A stretch of DNA of 64,000 bases from Wenyingzhuangia aestuarii (GTDB taxonomy: Bacteria > Bacteroidota > Bacteroidia > Flavobacteriales > Flavobacteriaceae): assembly GCF_011927765.1 (NCBI RefSeq), contig NZ_JAATJG010000007.1, forward strand, positions 116,097-180,096. Direction: 5' to 3'. The translations under genes were made by a program, and so were the position numbers. The notes under the pieces were generated by a model, which worked only from the letters and a program-made list of their open reading frames with translations, had not been told where the DNA came from and searched no databases. Below are positions 29,332 to 38,467 of this stretch, in pieces; the first letter of the stretch is position 1, and every line of letters begins with the position of its first letter.

Positions 29332-29360
29332 CAAATATAAGGGATATTTATCTTTGCAAA
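29332..29360 (-). promoter_or_regulatory. promoter of the tRNA-Leu pair
   Basis: On the minus strand TTTG (29357-29360), 17 nt, TATATTTG (29332-29339): a full match to the Bacteroidota consensus. Transcription would start near 29,325, about 70 nt before the first tRNA. The rest of the 247-nt gap holds the ctaB promoter and nothing else that I can see. Confidence 0.65.
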
Positions 29361-29470
29361 AAAATAAATTTGTGTTTTTTTTAGTTTTTTTTTCATCTAC
29401 CTGATATCCAACTACAAACCTTATAACTTAATTAAATGTCAAACTTCAATTCCTAAGTAAATTTAATCCC

Positions 29471-29478
29471 TATCTTTG
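29471..29478 (+). promoter_or_regulatory. -7 element of the oxidase-assembly operon
   Basis: TATCTTTG, 25 nt before the ctaB start, matches TAnnTTTG. The -33 region is weak. It would drive ctaB and the small subunit III gene, which abut. Confidence 0.5.
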
Positions 29479-29503
29479 CAAAAAATTTAGAATACAAAAC
29501 TAA

Positions 29504-30403
29504 ATGTCAAATACAGATAATACTTTGGTAGCTCCTAAAAACTCTTTCATGAGTGATTTTAAACAACTTACCAAATTTGGTCTTTCTTTAAGTGTTGTTT
29601 TTTCTGCTGTAGCAGGTTATTTATTAGCAGCCGAAACAATTAACTATACTACAGTAGCTTTATTAGCTATTGGAGGGTACTTAATGGTAGGAGCTTCTAA
29701 TGCATTTAATCAGATTATAGAAAAGGATGTAGATAAGTTAATGCAAAGAACCAAAAATAGACCTTTACCTACAGGAAGATATGATTTAAAAACAGCCATG
29801 ATTATTGCTGTTAGCTTTACTATTATAGGTTTAGGAATTCTATATACTATTAACGAGAAAACGGCTCTTTTTGGAGCTATTTCTATATTTTTATACACTT
29901 GTGCTTACACTCCACTAAAAGGAGTTACCCCTTTAGCCGTTTTTGTGGGGGCTATTCCTGGAGCCATTCCTTTCATGTTAGGGTGGGTAGCTGCTACAGA
30001 TCATTTTGGTATTGAAGCAGGAATTTTATTTATGATTCAGTTCTTTTGGCAATTTCCACACTTTTGGGCTATTGGTTGGTTAGGACACGATGAATATTTA
30101 AAAGCAGGCTATAATTTATTACCCATGGGTAAAAGAGATAGAAAGGCAGTTGTGCAAATTTTAATTTACACAGTAATGCTAATTTTTGCTTCTATTATAC
30201 CTGTATTTCAAAAAACGGGAACTTTATATATATTTCCTGCCACTGCAGTGCTTATATTCTTAAGCGGTTGTGTAATTTTGTACTACGGTATTTTACTATA
30301 TAAAGACCTTAGTAAAGAAACTGCAAAAAAACTAATGCTTGCCAGTGTGTTTTACATTACAGCAATTCAAATTATTTATATCATAGATAAATTTCTTCAT
30401 TAA
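29504..30403 (+). CDS. ctaB: protohaem IX farnesyltransferase (haem O synthase)
   Basis: UbiA-family inner-membrane prenyltransferase that adds a farnesyl group to haem B for haem-copper oxidases. The 299-residue protein has several membrane segments and the prenyl-diphosphate-binding motif NAFNQIIEKDVDKLMQRTKNRPLPTGR. A second aspartate-containing loop is GHDEYLKAGYNLLPMGKRDR. It begins the oxidase cluster, and the next gene starts at the base after its stop. Confidence 0.95.
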   Translation: MSNTDNTLVAPKNSFMSDFKQLTKFGLSLSVVFSAVAGYLLAAETINYTTVALLAIGGYLMVGASNAFNQIIEKDVDKLMQRTKNRPLPTGRYDLKTAMIIAVSFTIIGLGILYTINEKTALFGAISIFLYTCAYTPLKGVTPLAVFVGAIPGAIPFMLGWVAATDHFGIEAGILFMIQFFWQFPHFWAIGWLGHDEYLKAGYNLLPMGKRDRKAVVQILIYTVMLIFASIIPVFQKTGTLYIFPATAVLIFLSGCVILYYGILLYKDLSKETAKKLMLASVFYITAIQIIYIIDKFLH

Positions 30404-30991
30404 ATGGATAGTACAATCAATCTTAAAGACGAATTAAGCGTAAGTAGAAAAAAAGCAGCAAAACCAATGTTGTGGATCTCATTAGTTAGTATGACAATGA
30501 TGTTTGCAGGTTTGGTAAGTGCTTATGTAATTAGCAGCAATAGAGAAGACTGGGTTTCTTTTGATTTGCCTAGCTCTTTAGTAGCAAGTACTGTTTTAAT
30601 TTTAATTAGCAGTATTACCATTCATTTAGCTGTTTACTTTGCAAAAAAGAACAACTCCAATGTTACAACAATTCTATTAGCTATAACTTTAGGGTTAGGA
30701 ATTGGATTTGTGGTTTCTCAATTTAACGGATTTGATCAATTAAAAGAGTCTGGTTTATTTTTTACAGGACCTAAAAGTTTGATCTCATCTTCTATGTTAA
30801 TGGTGATTGTTTTTACGCACTTGCTACATATTTTTGCCGCTTTAATTGTTTTAATTGTAATTTTAACAAGACAACTTTTAGGTAAATACAACAACGGCAA
30901 CACTCTAGGCCTTGAATTAGGGGCTATTTTTTGGCACTTTTTAGATTTACTATGGATTATACTATTTTTATTCTTTTATTTTAATACTTAA
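30404..30991 (+). CDS. cytochrome c oxidase subunit III-like protein (short form)
   Basis: A 195-residue membrane protein with about five predicted helices, directly abutting ctaB. Features of the haem-copper oxidase subunit III family: FAGLVSAYVISSNRE, FTHLLHIFAALIVLIVIL and the C-terminal WHFLDLLWIILFLFFYF. It lacks the first helices of the seven-helix form. It may be an oxidase subunit proper or an assembly partner of the longer subunit III next door. Confidence 0.82.
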   Translation: MDSTINLKDELSVSRKKAAKPMLWISLVSMTMMFAGLVSAYVISSNREDWVSFDLPSSLVASTVLILISSITIHLAVYFAKKNNSNVTTILLAITLGLGIGFVVSQFNGFDQLKESGLFFTGPKSLISSSMLMVIVFTHLLHIFAALIVLIVILTRQLLGKYNNGNTLGLELGAIFWHFLDLLWIILFLFFYFNT

Positions 30992-31001
30992 TCTAAATTT
31001 A

Positions 31002-31009
31002 TAAATTTG
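31002..31009 (+). promoter_or_regulatory. internal -7 element before the long subunit III gene
   Basis: TAAATTTG, 43 nt before the start at 31053, matches TAnnTTTG. It suggests that subunits III and IV can be transcribed separately from ctaB. No good -33 box. Confidence 0.4.
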
Positions 31010-31052
31010 CCATTCGAACGAAAACCGAACTAAATAAACAACAATAACACTT

Positions 31053-32027
31053 ATGAAAGCAACAACTGCTGATCAGAACACAAACGTATGGGAAGGTGGA
31101 GCTACTAGACCAATGGGTGCTAGCTATGGAAAAATGATGATGTGGTTCTTCATTTTATCTGATGCATTAACTTTTGCAGGATTCTTAGCGGCTTATGGAT
31201 TTACTCGTTACAAATTCATAGACATTTGGCCAATAGCCGATGAAGTATTTACTCACTTTCCGTTTTTTCATGGAACATACCCAATGTATTATGTTGCATT
31301 GATGACGTTTATCTTAATATTCTCATCTGTAACTATGGTATTAGCTGTTGATGCTGGTCACCAAATGAAGAAAAACAAAGTAATCACTTACATGTTTTTA
31401 ACAATTATAGGTGGTTTAGTCTTTGTAGGTTCTCAAGCTTGGGAATGGAAAAACTTTATCAAAGGAGAATTTGGAGCTGTACAATTAAACGATGGTAAAA
31501 TTATTCAGTTTGTAAACCACGATGGTAAACAAATTGCTTTAGAAGACTTTGCTACTCCAGACAACGCTGTTATAGAACATACTCGTGAAAACGGATTATG
31601 GTTTGAAAAAGGAGAAACAACATACGAATATACTACTGCTGGAATTATAGAAGCTTTTAAACACAATCCAGAAGTTGGAATTCGTTTAGAAAAAATAAAC
31701 CCAGAAACAAAACAAAAAATTGTTATCCTTAACAAAGAGGAAGCTTTAAGATTCTTAGAGCATTCATCTAGAGTAGTTAGAGGAGCTAATTTAGAAGTAA
31801 ACGAATATGGTTCTAGCCAATTTGCAGATTTCTTTTTCTTTATTACAGGTTTCCACGGATTCCACGTATGTTCTGGTATTTTATTAAACATTATCATTTT
31901 TATCAATGTTTTATTAGGTACTTACGAAAGAAGAGGACATTATGAAATGGTAGAAAAAGTTGGATTGTACTGGCACTTTGTAGATTTAGTGTGGGTATTT
32001 GTATTTACATTCTTCTACTTAGTTTAA
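31053..32027 (+). CDS. cytochrome c oxidase subunit III
   Basis: Inner-membrane oxidase subunit of 324 residues. Family features: MMMWFFILSDALTFAGFLAAYGFTR near the N-terminus, FFFFITGFHGFHVCSGILLNI and the C-terminal LYWHFVDLVWVFVFTFFYLV. Between the helix ending at WEW and the one starting FFFFITG there is an insertion of roughly 105 residues that is hydrophilic and probably periplasmic. Similar insertions occur in related Bacteroidota proteins. Subunits I and II are not in the window. Confidence 0.93.
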   Translation: MKATTADQNTNVWEGGATRPMGASYGKMMMWFFILSDALTFAGFLAAYGFTRYKFIDIWPIADEVFTHFPFFHGTYPMYYVALMTFILIFSSVTMVLAVDAGHQMKKNKVITYMFLTIIGGLVFVGSQAWEWKNFIKGEFGAVQLNDGKIIQFVNHDGKQIALEDFATPDNAVIEHTRENGLWFEKGETTYEYTTAGIIEAFKHNPEVGIRLEKINPETKQKIVILNKEEALRFLEHSSRVVRGANLEVNEYGSSQFADFFFFITGFHGFHVCSGILLNIIIFINVLLGTYERRGHYEMVEKVGLYWHFVDLVWVFVFTFFYLV

Positions 32028-32055
32028 TTAAAAAAAAGCGACAGCATATTATATT

Positions 32056-32400
32056 ATGGCACAACACGAATCAAACACTAAGTTAATCTGGCAAGTATTC
32101 GGATTCTTATCATTAGTAACAATTATAGAAGTAATTTTAGGTATTATTAAACCTCATGGTTTACACTACACTAACTTTTTAGGAACTTCTTTATTAAACT
32201 GGATCTTTATTATTTTAACAATAGTAAAAGCAGCAGGAATTATGTGGTACTTTATGCACATGAACCATGAGCGTAAAAACTTTGTAAACTCTATTATTAT
32301 TCCTTTAGTAATTTTAATTCCTTACTTAGTAACATTGTTATTAATAGAAGGTAGCTACATACACGATACTTTAGCTCCTTTTATCAACTGGAAATACTAA
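32056..32400 (+). CDS. cytochrome c oxidase subunit IV-like protein
   Basis: A small inner-membrane protein of 114 residues with three predicted helices (VFGFLSLVTIIEVILGII, LLNWIFIILTIVKAAGIMWYFMHM, IIPLVILIPYLVTLLLI). The MWYFMHMNHERKNF motif is typical of the bacterial subunit IV (COX4_pro/CyoD-like) family. It follows subunit III by 28 nt and is followed by a terminator. Confidence 0.88.
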   Translation: MAQHESNTKLIWQVFGFLSLVTIIEVILGIIKPHGLHYTNFLGTSLLNWIFIILTIVKAAGIMWYFMHMNHERKNFVNSIIIPLVILIPYLVTLLLIEGSYIHDTLAPFINWKY

Positions 32401-32423
32401 TTCTTTAGAATTAGTACAATATT

Positions 32424-32450
32424 AAAAGGTGGATTTATCCACCTTTTTTG
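32424..32450 (+). terminator. intrinsic terminator after subunit IV
   Basis: AAAGGTGGA and TCCACCTTT flank a 4-nt loop (TTTA), followed by a T-run (TTTTTT) on the plus strand. The accessory genes downstream (Sco-like onward) would need read-through or their own promoter. Confidence 0.8.
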
Positions 32451-32470
32451 GTATTCAAACCTCATCCATT

Positions 32471-33124
32471 ATGAAGAAAAAAATTATTCTTTCGCTCCTT
32501 TTTATAGGACCTTTAGCTTTCTTTATTTTCCTATCCTTAGGAGAAGTTAACTTTATTCCTTGTAAAACTTTTAAAACAGATGTTGTAGACATTACCGCTT
32601 TAAAAAATGATAGTATTTCTTTAAGTAATAATATAAATGTTGTTACTTTTTTAGGAGAAAAACCAACAACTAAAGACACGGAAATATTTAATATTAACGA
32701 AGTTGTTTTTAAAAAGTTAGCAAAGTATACCAAGTTCCAATTAATTTCTTTTTACATAGGAGAAAACAACCCTGAAATAGAAACTATAAAAAATAGATTA
32801 GCTAAAACTAACGGAAGTAAGTTCTTTAAATGGAAGTTTGTACGTTTAGATTCTTTACAAACTGTTACAATTTACAACTCATTAAAAACAAATTCTAGTT
32901 TAGATCATAATTTAGCAGCAAACAAAGCGTTTATTGTAGATAAAAACAATCATCAAAGAGGTAGAACTGATGATGATAAAATAGGAGAAGATGTATTTGC
33001 TTACGATTTATCTTCTGTAAACGATTTAAAAAATAAATTATTAACCGATACACAAAACGTTTTTTACGAACAAGAAGTATCTACTACTTCTAGAAAAGAA
33101 AGATTAGGAAAAGATGAAAAATAA
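32471..33124 (+). CDS. membrane-anchored Sco/thioredoxin-like protein lacking redox cysteines
   Basis: A 217-residue protein starting MKKKIILSLLFIGPLAFF, a signal or anchor helix. Upstream in-frame non-ATG codons lie in the terminator and are discarded. The rest looks like a thioredoxin fold (NINVVTFLGEKPTTKDTEI, then FQLISFYIGENNPEI and a strand pattern FIVDKNNHQRGR). The CxxxC metal site of SCO proteins is absent. Its stop overlaps the start of the SCO1 gene by 11 nt, so the two are probably co-translated. Function is unproven; a partner or chaperone role in Cu(A) insertion is an inference from position. Confidence 0.65.
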   Translation: MKKKIILSLLFIGPLAFFIFLSLGEVNFIPCKTFKTDVVDITALKNDSISLSNNINVVTFLGEKPTTKDTEIFNINEVVFKKLAKYTKFQLISFYIGENNPEIETIKNRLAKTNGSKFFKWKFVRLDSLQTVTIYNSLKTNSSLDHNLAANKAFIVDKNNHQRGRTDDDKIGEDVFAYDLSSVNDLKNKLLTDTQNVFYEQEVSTTSRKERLGKDEK

Positions 33125-33830
33125 AAAATACTCTTACGTAGGAATCTGCTTTATTATTTTACTTTTTGGTGTTTTTGTAGTTAGAAATTACAAACACCAT
33201 TCAACACCTAGAGACTCTAGACTAAATCATGTAAAAAAAGAATTGCCAAATTCTAGCGGACTTTCTTATTTAGTGATTGACAGAAAAGAGCGTAAAATGC
33301 CTGAATTTAATCTTACAGATCAAAACAATCAAACTGTTTCTAACATAGATTATGAAGGAAAAGTCTTTGTGGTAGAATTCTTTTTTACGACTTGTCCATC
33401 TATCTGTCCTATTATGAACAGAAACATGTTAAAAGTAGAAGAAAAATTTGGAGATAGAAATGACTTTGGAATTGCTTCTGTTACCATTAACCCTAGTGTA
33501 GATACTCCTATAAAACTAAAAAAGTATGCAGAAAATTATGGGGTTACTAGTTTAAACTGGCATTTTTTAACTGGCGATAGAGATACAATTTTTGAAATAG
33601 CTAACAAAGGTTTAAACATTTTTGCAGGTTTAAACCCTGAAGTTGAGGGTGGTTTTGAACATCAAGGTTTTTTTGCTTTGGTAGACAAAAACGGATACTT
33701 AAGATCCAGAAAAGACAATCACGGAAATCCAAAAATTTTCTATCAAGGTATAGAAGAAGAAGAAGTGGCTTTGTTAATAGAAGATATTAAATTATTATTA
33801 GAAGAAGAACAAAATGGAGACAACAACTAA
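33114..33830 (+). CDS. SCO1/SenC-family copper chaperone
   Basis: Delivers copper to the Cu(A) site of cytochrome oxidase. The 238-residue protein has an N-terminal anchor (YVGICFIILLFGVFVV), then a thioredoxin fold with TTCPSICP (C94, C98) and H183 in EHQGFFALVDKNG, the three copper ligands. It overlaps both neighbours (11 nt upstream, 17 nt downstream). Confidence 0.93.
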   Translation: MKNKKYSYVGICFIILLFGVFVVRNYKHHSTPRDSRLNHVKKELPNSSGLSYLVIDRKERKMPEFNLTDQNNQTVSNIDYEGKVFVVEFFFTTCPSICPIMNRNMLKVEEKFGDRNDFGIASVTINPSVDTPIKLKKYAENYGVTSLNWHFLTGDRDTIFEIANKGLNIFAGLNPEVEGGFEHQGFFALVDKNGYLRSRKDNHGNPKIFYQGIEEEEVALLIEDIKLLLEEEQNGDNN

Positions 33831-34329
33831 AAACTACAAAAAACTAATTACCGTTTTATCTATTGCTATACCCGTAGCAGTAGCCATTTTATTTGGAGTA
33901 AAAATAGATATAGAACTTCCTGTATTCTTACCTCCTATTTACGCTACTATTAACGGATTTACAGCCGTATTGTTAGTATTAGCAGTAATTGCTGTAAAAA
34001 GTGGAAACATAAAAAGACACGAACTTTTTATAAAATCAGCACTAGTATGTTCTGCATTATTTTTAGTCATGTATGTATTGTATCACATGACTAGTAATTC
34101 TACTACATTTGGTGGACAAGGAATTATTAAATATGTGTATTATTTTATTTTAATTACACACATTATTCTATCTATAGCTGTTATTCCTTTGGTATTAACC
34201 ACCTTTGTACGTGGATTAAATCGTGAAGATGAAAAACACAGAAAAATAGCTAAATATACATTTCCTTTATGGTTGTATGTAGCCGTTACAGGTGTTGTTG
34301 TTTATATAATGATTAATCCTTATTATTAA
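33814..34329 (+). CDS. DUF420 membrane protein, oxidase assembly type
   Basis: An inner-membrane protein of 171 residues with five predicted helices. It carries the conserved histidines of DUF420 (KRHELFIKSALVCSALFL, LYHMTSNS, LITHIILS, DEKHRKIAKYTFPLWLYVAVTGVVVY). Members such as staphylococcal CtaM are needed for activity of haem-copper oxidases. Overlap with SCO1 and position in the cluster support a similar role. Confidence 0.85.
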   Translation: METTTKNYKKLITVLSIAIPVAVAILFGVKIDIELPVFLPPIYATINGFTAVLLVLAVIAVKSGNIKRHELFIKSALVCSALFLVMYVLYHMTSNSTTFGGQGIIKYVYYFILITHIILSIAVIPLVLTTFVRGLNREDEKHRKIAKYTFPLWLYVAVTGVVVYIMINPYY

Positions 34330-34330
34330 A

Positions 34331-34546
34331 ATGAAGAACTTACAATATATCATTCTAACAGTTTTGGTTTTTATAACTAGCAATACCTATAGCCAATGTG
34401 CTATGTGTAAAGCAGTAGTAGAAAACGGAGATTCTGGTTTGGCCAAAGGGTTAAATGATGGAATTGTAACCTTAATGATTATTCCTTATATTTTAGTAGC
34501 CATTGTTGCCTTCATTATTTGGAGGTACTATAAAAAAAACAAATAA
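34331..34546 (+). CDS. small CxxC membrane protein
   Basis: A 71-residue protein with a signal peptide ([17 protein letters not shown]), then CAMC (C23, C26) right after the predicted cleavage site and a C-terminal helix ([21 protein letters not shown]) with a basic tail. It starts 1 nt after the DUF420 gene. The exposed CxxC on the periplasmic side suggests a redox or metal-relay role in oxidase assembly. This is inferred from context; I do not recognise a characterised family. Confidence 0.6.
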   Translation: MKNLQYIILTVLVFITSNTYSQCAMCKAVVENGDSGLAKGLNDGIVTLMIIPYILVAIVAFIIWRYYKKNK

Positions 34547-34547
34547 C

Positions 34548-35333
34548 ATGTCAGTAAGAGCCAAAAAACATTTAGGACAACACTTTTTAACAGACGAAAG
34601 TATTGCTCAAAAAATTGCTGATATCTTATCAGAAGATGGATACAAACAAGTATTAGAAATTGGTCCTGGTATGGGAATGATGACTAAATACTTATTAGAA
34701 AAATCATACACCACACACGCTATAGAAATAGATGATGAATCTGTAGAATACTTACAAGCTAATTATTTACACTTAGCTCCTAGAATTTATGGTAAAGACT
34801 TTTTAAAAACCGATTTAAACGAAATTTTTAAAACCGAACAATTTGCCATTATAGGAAACTTTCCTTACAATATTTCTAGTCAAATTATATTTAAAACTAT
34901 TGATTACAGAGAATTTATTCCAGAATTAGGAGGAATGTTTCAAATGGAAGTTGCTAAAAGAATTTGTGCAGATCCAGGAAGTAAAGCTTACGGAATTATT
35001 TCTGTACTTACCCAAGCTTATTACGATACGGAATATTTATTTACTGTACCTCCTACAGTTTTTAATCCACCCCCAAAAGTAGATTCTGGAGTAATGATTA
35101 TGAAACGTAAAAAAGACTTATTTCTTCCTGTCCCAGATAAGTTATTTAAACACATTGTTAAAACTGCTTTTGGACAACGTAGAAAAATGATGCGTAGTAG
35201 TCTTAAAAGTTTTAATCTCTCAGAAGAATTAAGAGCTCAAGAAATATTTAATAAAAGACCAGAACAAGTATCTGTACAAGGGTTTATTGAATTAACTGCA
35301 TTAATTGAAAAAGATGGAATTTCAAATCAATAA
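34548..35333 (+). CDS. rsmA: 16S rRNA (adenine1518-N6/adenine1519-N6)-dimethyltransferase
   Basis: KsgA, which dimethylates two adjacent adenines near the 3' end of 16S rRNA as a late 30S assembly checkpoint. The 261-residue protein starts at [18 protein letters not shown]; the in-frame extension upstream lies inside the preceding gene. SAM site [17 protein letters not shown] and the catalytic NFPYNISS are present. It begins 1 nt after the CxxC protein gene. Confidence 0.97.
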   Translation: MSVRAKKHLGQHFLTDESIAQKIADILSEDGYKQVLEIGPGMGMMTKYLLEKSYTTHAIEIDDESVEYLQANYLHLAPRIYGKDFLKTDLNEIFKTEQFAIIGNFPYNISSQIIFKTIDYREFIPELGGMFQMEVAKRICADPGSKAYGIISVLTQAYYDTEYLFTVPPTVFNPPPKVDSGVMIMKRKKDLFLPVPDKLFKHIVKTAFGQRRKMMRSSLKSFNLSEELRAQEIFNKRPEQVSVQGFIELTALIEKDGISNQ

Positions 35334-36666
35334 AGAATTTATTACTTATCTATCTGAACTTGTAGAACAAAACAATACAAAACAGATAGAAGAAATCTTT
35401 GCAGAAGTTCACTATGCCGATTTGGCTGAGCTTTTTGAAGAAATAACTCCAGAGTTAGCCGTTGCTATTATTAAAATACTAGACACCGATAAAACATCTG
35501 ATGCCATTGTAGAGCTAGATGAAGATATTCGTGAAATTATTTTAAAAGGAATGTCATCTGCCGAAATTGCCAAAGAGGTTGATGAACTAGATACCGATGA
35601 TGCTGCCGATGTAATTTCTGAACTTTCGGAATTACAAAAAGAAGAGGTAATTTCTCAAATTGAAGACTTAGAACACGCAAAAGATATTATAGATCTTTTA
35701 CGTTATGATGAAGATACTGCCGGTGGTATAATGGGAAAAGAACTTGTTAAAGTAAACGAGTCTTGGAGCAATATGCGAAGCATTAAAGAAATGCGTTTGC
35801 AGGCTGAAGAGGTAGAAAAAGTATACACCATATATGTAGTTGATGATAATGATGTTTTAAAGGGGAGATTGTCTTTAAAAAGCTTATTAACCACCTCTAC
35901 AAAAACTTCGGTTAGCGAAGTTTATTCTCCTTCTATTACTTCTGTAAAAGTAGACGACAAAGCAGAAGATGTTGCCAAAGTCATGCAAAAATACGATTTA
36001 GTTGTGGTAGCTGTTGTAGATCAAATGAATCGTTTGGTAGGGCAAATTACCATTGATGATATTGTAGATATTATTATTGATGAAGCTGAAAAAGATTACC
36101 AAATGGCTGCTGGTATTACCGATGGTGTAGAAGCAGATGATTCAATTCTTGAACTTACCAAAGCAAGACTACCTTGGTTAATTTTAGGGCTGTTTGGAAG
36201 TTTATGTGCTGCCGCTATTATGGGAAGTTTTGATAGTCATTTACTAAGAGATTTTTCCGAACTATTCTTTTTTACTCCTTTAATTGCTGCTATGGGTGGT
36301 AATGTAGGTGTACAATCCTCTGCTATTATGGTACAAGGTTTGGCTAATGACAACATCAAAGGAAGCTTGTGGAATCGTTTATTTAAAGAAATAGGATTAA
36401 GCCTTATTAATGGTGGAGTCTTAGGTTGCTTGGTTATTGGATATGGATTTCTTCAACATTCCGATTTACTTTTAAGCATTACCATTGCCTCATCATTAGT
36501 TATTGTAATTACCATAGCTGCATTAATAGGAACCTTTGTACCTTTAATATTACACAAAAGAGGTGTAGATCCTGCACTAGCAACAGGACCTTTTATTACG
36601 ACTAGTAATGATATCTTAGGAATCTTTATTTATTTTTCTATTGCAAAAATAATTCTTCCTATCTAA
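35314..36666 (+). CDS. mgtE: magnesium transporter MgtE
   Basis: Homodimeric Mg2+ channel of 450 residues. An N-terminal superhelical domain (about 1-130, acidic, with [19 protein letters not shown] repeats) and a CBS pair (about 135-255) form the Mg2+ sensor. Five membrane helices follow (about 280-450), with the pore motif [20 protein letters not shown] and [18 protein letters not shown]. The start is the ATG at 35314 (MEFQINKEF), which overlaps rsmA by 20 nt. A TTG three codons earlier is less likely. Confidence 0.95.
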   Translation: MEFQINKEFITYLSELVEQNNTKQIEEIFAEVHYADLAELFEEITPELAVAIIKILDTDKTSDAIVELDEDIREIILKGMSSAEIAKEVDELDTDDAADVISELSELQKEEVISQIEDLEHAKDIIDLLRYDEDTAGGIMGKELVKVNESWSNMRSIKEMRLQAEEVEKVYTIYVVDDNDVLKGRLSLKSLLTTSTKTSVSEVYSPSITSVKVDDKAEDVAKVMQKYDLVVVAVVDQMNRLVGQITIDDIVDIIIDEAEKDYQMAAGITDGVEADDSILELTKARLPWLILGLFGSLCAAAIMGSFDSHLLRDFSELFFFTPLIAAMGGNVGVQSSAIMVQGLANDNIKGSLWNRLFKEIGLSLINGGVLGCLVIGYGFLQHSDLLLSITIASSLVIVITIAALIGTFVPLILHKRGVDPALATGPFITTSNDILGIFIYFSIAKIILPI

Positions 36667-37068
36667 ATGGTATCTATTCTATACGCTATAGCTGCCATGC
36701 TATTATTTGGTGTGGCGGTTTTTTTATACAAACAAGGAACTCCATTTTTTTCTACAGGCCTAGGGGCTGCTATCTTTATTATGAGTCACATGTTGGTTTT
36801 GGGAATTTTATCCTTGGTAGAAAAAACAAAGTACGATGCCAAACATTTTAAGTTTATAGCTGTTGGTGGAGCTTTAGGAGGCTTGGCTCAGGTTTGCTTT
36901 TTTTTAGCCATGAAACATGGTAAATTAAGCACTGTGGTTCCTATTAGAAATTTAGCCTTGCTTATTACCATTGGCTTAGGTGTTATTTTTTTAGGCGAAC
37001 AACTTACACCTTTAAAAATTGCAGGAATTGTTCTGGGTTTAATTGCAGTAGTATTGGTTAGTATTTAA
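36667..37068 (+). CDS. small EamA/DMT-family membrane protein
   Basis: A 133-residue membrane protein with four or five helices, equal to one EamA repeat. The C-terminal KLSTVVPIRNLALLITIGLGVIFLGEQLTPLKIAGIVLGLIAVVLV is the typical last-helices pattern. It starts directly at the base after the mgtE stop and would have to dimerise to transport. Substrate unknown. It ends tail to tail with the next gene, overlapping by 4 nt. Confidence 0.75.
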   Translation: MVSILYAIAAMLLFGVAVFLYKQGTPFFSTGLGAAIFIMSHMLVLGILSLVEKTKYDAKHFKFIAVGGALGGLAQVCFFLAMKHGKLSTVVPIRNLALLITIGLGVIFLGEQLTPLKIAGIVLGLIAVVLVSI

Positions 37069-37967
37069 GAACTATACAGTATAAAGAAAACACCAATCAA
37101 AACTCCTAGCAAGGGAATTAACTTCATTCGTTTGTTTTGTTCTTTAAACACAAATCCACCAATTACAACGGTAAATAATATTTGACTTCTTTTTACAGCA
37201 GACATAATCATTATTAAGGCTTCTGGATCTTGCAGTCCTTTAAAATAAAAATAATCGGCTAAAAATATAAGAACACCACTAGCCATAATGGTCCAGTGCA
37301 AATGAAATTTGCCCATTTTTTCTTTGTTTGGCTTGTACACAAAAAGCACTAAGAGCAACATAAAAAATGTTATATAAAAAAAGAACCACCATTGTACAGC
37401 AAGGACATCGTAATTTTTATATTGAAATAAAAACTTATCATACAAACCACTCCCCGATCCAAATACCGTAGCCCCTACAATGGCTAAAATCCATTTGTTA
37501 CTTTTAAAGACAATCCCTTCTTTTTTTCCTATTCTGGAATAAAACAGCATCGATATAATAATCAAGAAAAAACCAATCCACTGTAACAAAACAGGACTCT
37601 CATTATAAATAAAAATAGCTCCTAAAAAAGTAAAAAAAGGTCCCGAAGCTCTTATAGGAGTTACAATGGTAATGGGTAAATGTTTTAAAGCATAAAAAGC
37701 TAAAGTCCAAGAGCAAGTCATTAACACAGATTTTATAGCTATAAAAAAATGATCTTCTAAAGATATACTTGAAATGTAAAAACCAACGTTTTTCATTTCA
37801 TCTGCATAAAATACAGACCCTAAAAAAACAGGTAACAACACCAACAAACTAGTTGCATTGGAAACCAACAATACAGGAAAAACAGCGTTTCCTTTAACAC
37901 TTCTTTTTCTAGATAATGCATTAAAGCTTAAAAACAAAGCTGATAATAATCCTAAGTAAATCCACAT
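37065..37967 (-). CDS. EamA-family (DMT) transporter
   Basis: A full-length, ten-helix drug/metabolite-type exporter of 300 residues with two EamA repeats (for example LPITIVTPIRASGPFFTFLGAIFIYNESPVLLQWIGF and SAVKRSQILFTVVIGGFVFKEQNKRMKLIPLLGVLIGVFF). Substrate cannot be inferred. It is convergent with the small EamA-type gene, so the two are neighbours but not an operon. Confidence 0.8.
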   Translation of the reverse strand: MWIYLGLLSALFLSFNALSRKRSVKGNAVFPVLLVSNATSLLVLLPVFLGSVFYADEMKNVGFYISSISLEDHFFIAIKSVLMTCSWTLAFYALKHLPITIVTPIRASGPFFTFLGAIFIYNESPVLLQWIGFFLIIISMLFYSRIGKKEGIVFKSNKWILAIVGATVFGSGSGLYDKFLFQYKNYDVLAVQWWFFFYITFFMLLLVLFVYKPNKEKMGKFHLHWTIMASGVLIFLADYFYFKGLQDPEALIMIMSAVKRSQILFTVVIGGFVFKEQNKRMKLIPLLGVLIGVFFILYSS

Positions 37968-37986
37968 AATCTGTATTTAGAGATTG

Positions 37987-37994
37987 CAAAAATA
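37987..37994 (-). promoter_or_regulatory. -7 element for the EamA transporter gene
   Basis: TATTTTTG on the minus strand, ending 19 nt before the ATG, matches TAnnTTTG and predicts a very short leader. No clear -33 box. Confidence 0.4.
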
Positions 37995-38023
37995 CAATCT
38001 AAAAAATGCTTATGCGCTTTGTT

Positions 38024-38467
38024 TTACTCTAAATTAAAACGGTAACGTTTTTTTAATAAGTAAACAAATGGAAAAAGAACAATAATAAAAACAGGATGAA
38101 TAATAAATCGTCTTACATAAAAAGGAAACAAATACCCTACTTCTACTTTTGAAATAATCAGTCCAAAAAACAAAACTGATAAGAAAAGAAAAGCAATTCC
38201 GTAAAAACTCATAATTGTTTTTAAAAAAGATCTTACAGGAAAAGCTACTTTAAGTATTAAAAAGGAGATTCCACTATTTAAAGAAAATCGAAATAAATAA
38301 GAAAAAAATAATTTTAGATAAGCTACCTCGGGCATTGGTTTTGTTAAATGGTCACTTTCAAAATAGTTTAGAAACGGATCGTAAAACAAATCGTACTCAA
38401 AAGCTCTTACCAATACTAGGCAAAGTAACAAACATACAACTACTAAAACTCTAACTACCTTAGGCAT
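38024..38467 (-). CDS. exosortase F-associated membrane protein
   Basis: A 147-residue membrane protein with about four helices. Features: VVCLLLCLVLVRAFEYDLFYDPFLNYF, GISFLILKVAFPVRSFLKTIMSFYGIAFLFLSV and the C-terminal PVFIIVLFPFVYLLKKRY. It overlaps the xrtF stop by 8 nt, and this gene pair is the recognised Flavobacteriia XrtF arrangement. Role unknown; presumed partner in sorting or export. Confidence 0.8.
   Translation of the reverse strand: MPKVVRVLVVVCLLLCLVLVRAFEYDLFYDPFLNYFESDHLTKPMPEVAYLKLFFSYLFRFSLNSGISFLILKVAFPVRSFLKTIMSFYGIAFLFLSVLFFGLIISKVEVGYLFPFYVRRFIIHPVFIIVLFPFVYLLKKRYRFNLE

Noticed and set aside
32429..32470. GTG start for the Sco-like protein
   Set aside because: It lies inside the terminator hairpin; the ATG at 32471 opens a normal signal segment.
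37065..37068. The two EamA-type genes as a paired heterodimeric transporter operon
   Set aside because: They are convergent on opposite strands, so they are not co-transcribed.
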